In this document: positions 63,899 through 64,000 of the stretch, piece by piece
Numbering within the stretch: position 1 is the first letter of the stretch
How the letters are laid out: every line of letters starts with the position of its first letter
From: Diprion similis
Lineage: Eukaryota > Arthropoda > Insecta > Hymenoptera > Diprionidae
Length of the DNA stretch: 64,000 bases
Direction: 5' to 3'
Assembly (NCBI RefSeq): GCF_021155765.1
Contig: NC_060118.1
Location: 3,782,001 to 3,846,000 of the forward strand
Notes under the pieces: generated by a model
Databases searched by the model: none
Seen by the model: only the letters and a program-made list of their open reading frames with translations
What the model was told of the DNA's origin: nothing
Translations under genes and position numbers: made by a program

Positions 63899-64000
63899 TA
63901 AGGTCCAGGCTTATAGCCCCACGGAAGCGTGTCGGTCGTGTTGTGAAACACGATCCGCTTGTCGTCATTCCAGCTCAGTGCCAAAGAGTATAGGATAGAG
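63899..64000 (-). CDS. DNA polymerase B, C-terminal end (copy B, cut by window edge)
   Basis: The last 33 codons of PolB, ending D-T-L-P-W-G-Y-K with the stop at 63,899-63,901, very close to the end of the copy A gene. The rest lies beyond the window. Confidence 0.8.

Larger units (their letters stand above)
57240..64000. mobile_element. Maverick/Polinton element B (runs off right edge)
   Basis: Same gene order and strands as element A from the unknown 198-aa gene to PolB, of which only the last codons are in the window. Left limit approximate. Several genes are intact, others are broken at sites different from A, so A and B decayed independently. Confidence 0.8.

Overview
This window looks like AT-rich arthropod (most likely insect) nuclear DNA that is dominated by transposable elements and virus-derived elements. 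The evidence is a spliced gene with GT-AG introns, insect-type Maverick/Polinton (adintovirus-like) gene sets, a Ty3/Gypsy element with a mononegavirus-type (chuvirus-like) glycoprotein as its third gene, a Penelope-like element, a P/THAP9-like transposase relic, and hAT-like and piggyBac-like MITEs. I cannot name the species. No database search was run; family names come from motif recognition.

Layout. (1) 1-11,060, minus strand: a Gypsy element read right to left as gag, pol, env, polypurine tract, 3' LTR. It is broken by a TAA in gag, a frameshift at the protease active site, a TAG in the reverse transcriptase, and several lesions in env, including a 2.7-kb DNA transposon. The 3' half of pol is one clean open frame and carries an extra module between RNase H and integrase: an OARD1/TARG1-like macrodomain, then an acidic linker, then what looks like a second, degenerate macrodomain. 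This is the most unusual feature of the window. (2) 11,061-13,865: Maverick fragment C, fused on its left to the truncated gag. (3) 13,866 to about 25,760: Maverick A, head-to-head with C and nearly complete in gene content. (4) 25,760-57,240: mostly non-coding host DNA with a Mutator/YqaJ transposase gene, a palindromic Penelope-like element with hammerhead-like motifs, a predicted four-exon proline-rich/RGG gene (41,422-45,793), two foldback elements, MITEs, a THAP9-like relic, a second LTR plus env fragment (52,471-56,250), and two tandem-repeat arrays. (5) 57,240-64,000: Maverick B, which runs off the right edge.

The Mavericks share one gene order: unknown protein, double-jelly-roll capsid, a 57-aa protein, penton-like capsid, adenain-like protease, parvovirus-type PLA2 protein, then the divergently transcribed packaging ATPase, an unknown protein, a fibre-like protein, integrase, and PolB on the opposite strand. 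Together these would form a virion-making, self-integrating element. Each copy is disabled in different genes: A in capsid, penton, ATPase and PolB; B in PLA2, ATPase, integrase and the unknown gene; C is a fragment. Several gene pairs overlap (PLA2/protease, fibre/integrase, small coiled coil/OB-like), which suggests polycistronic mRNAs with reinitiation.
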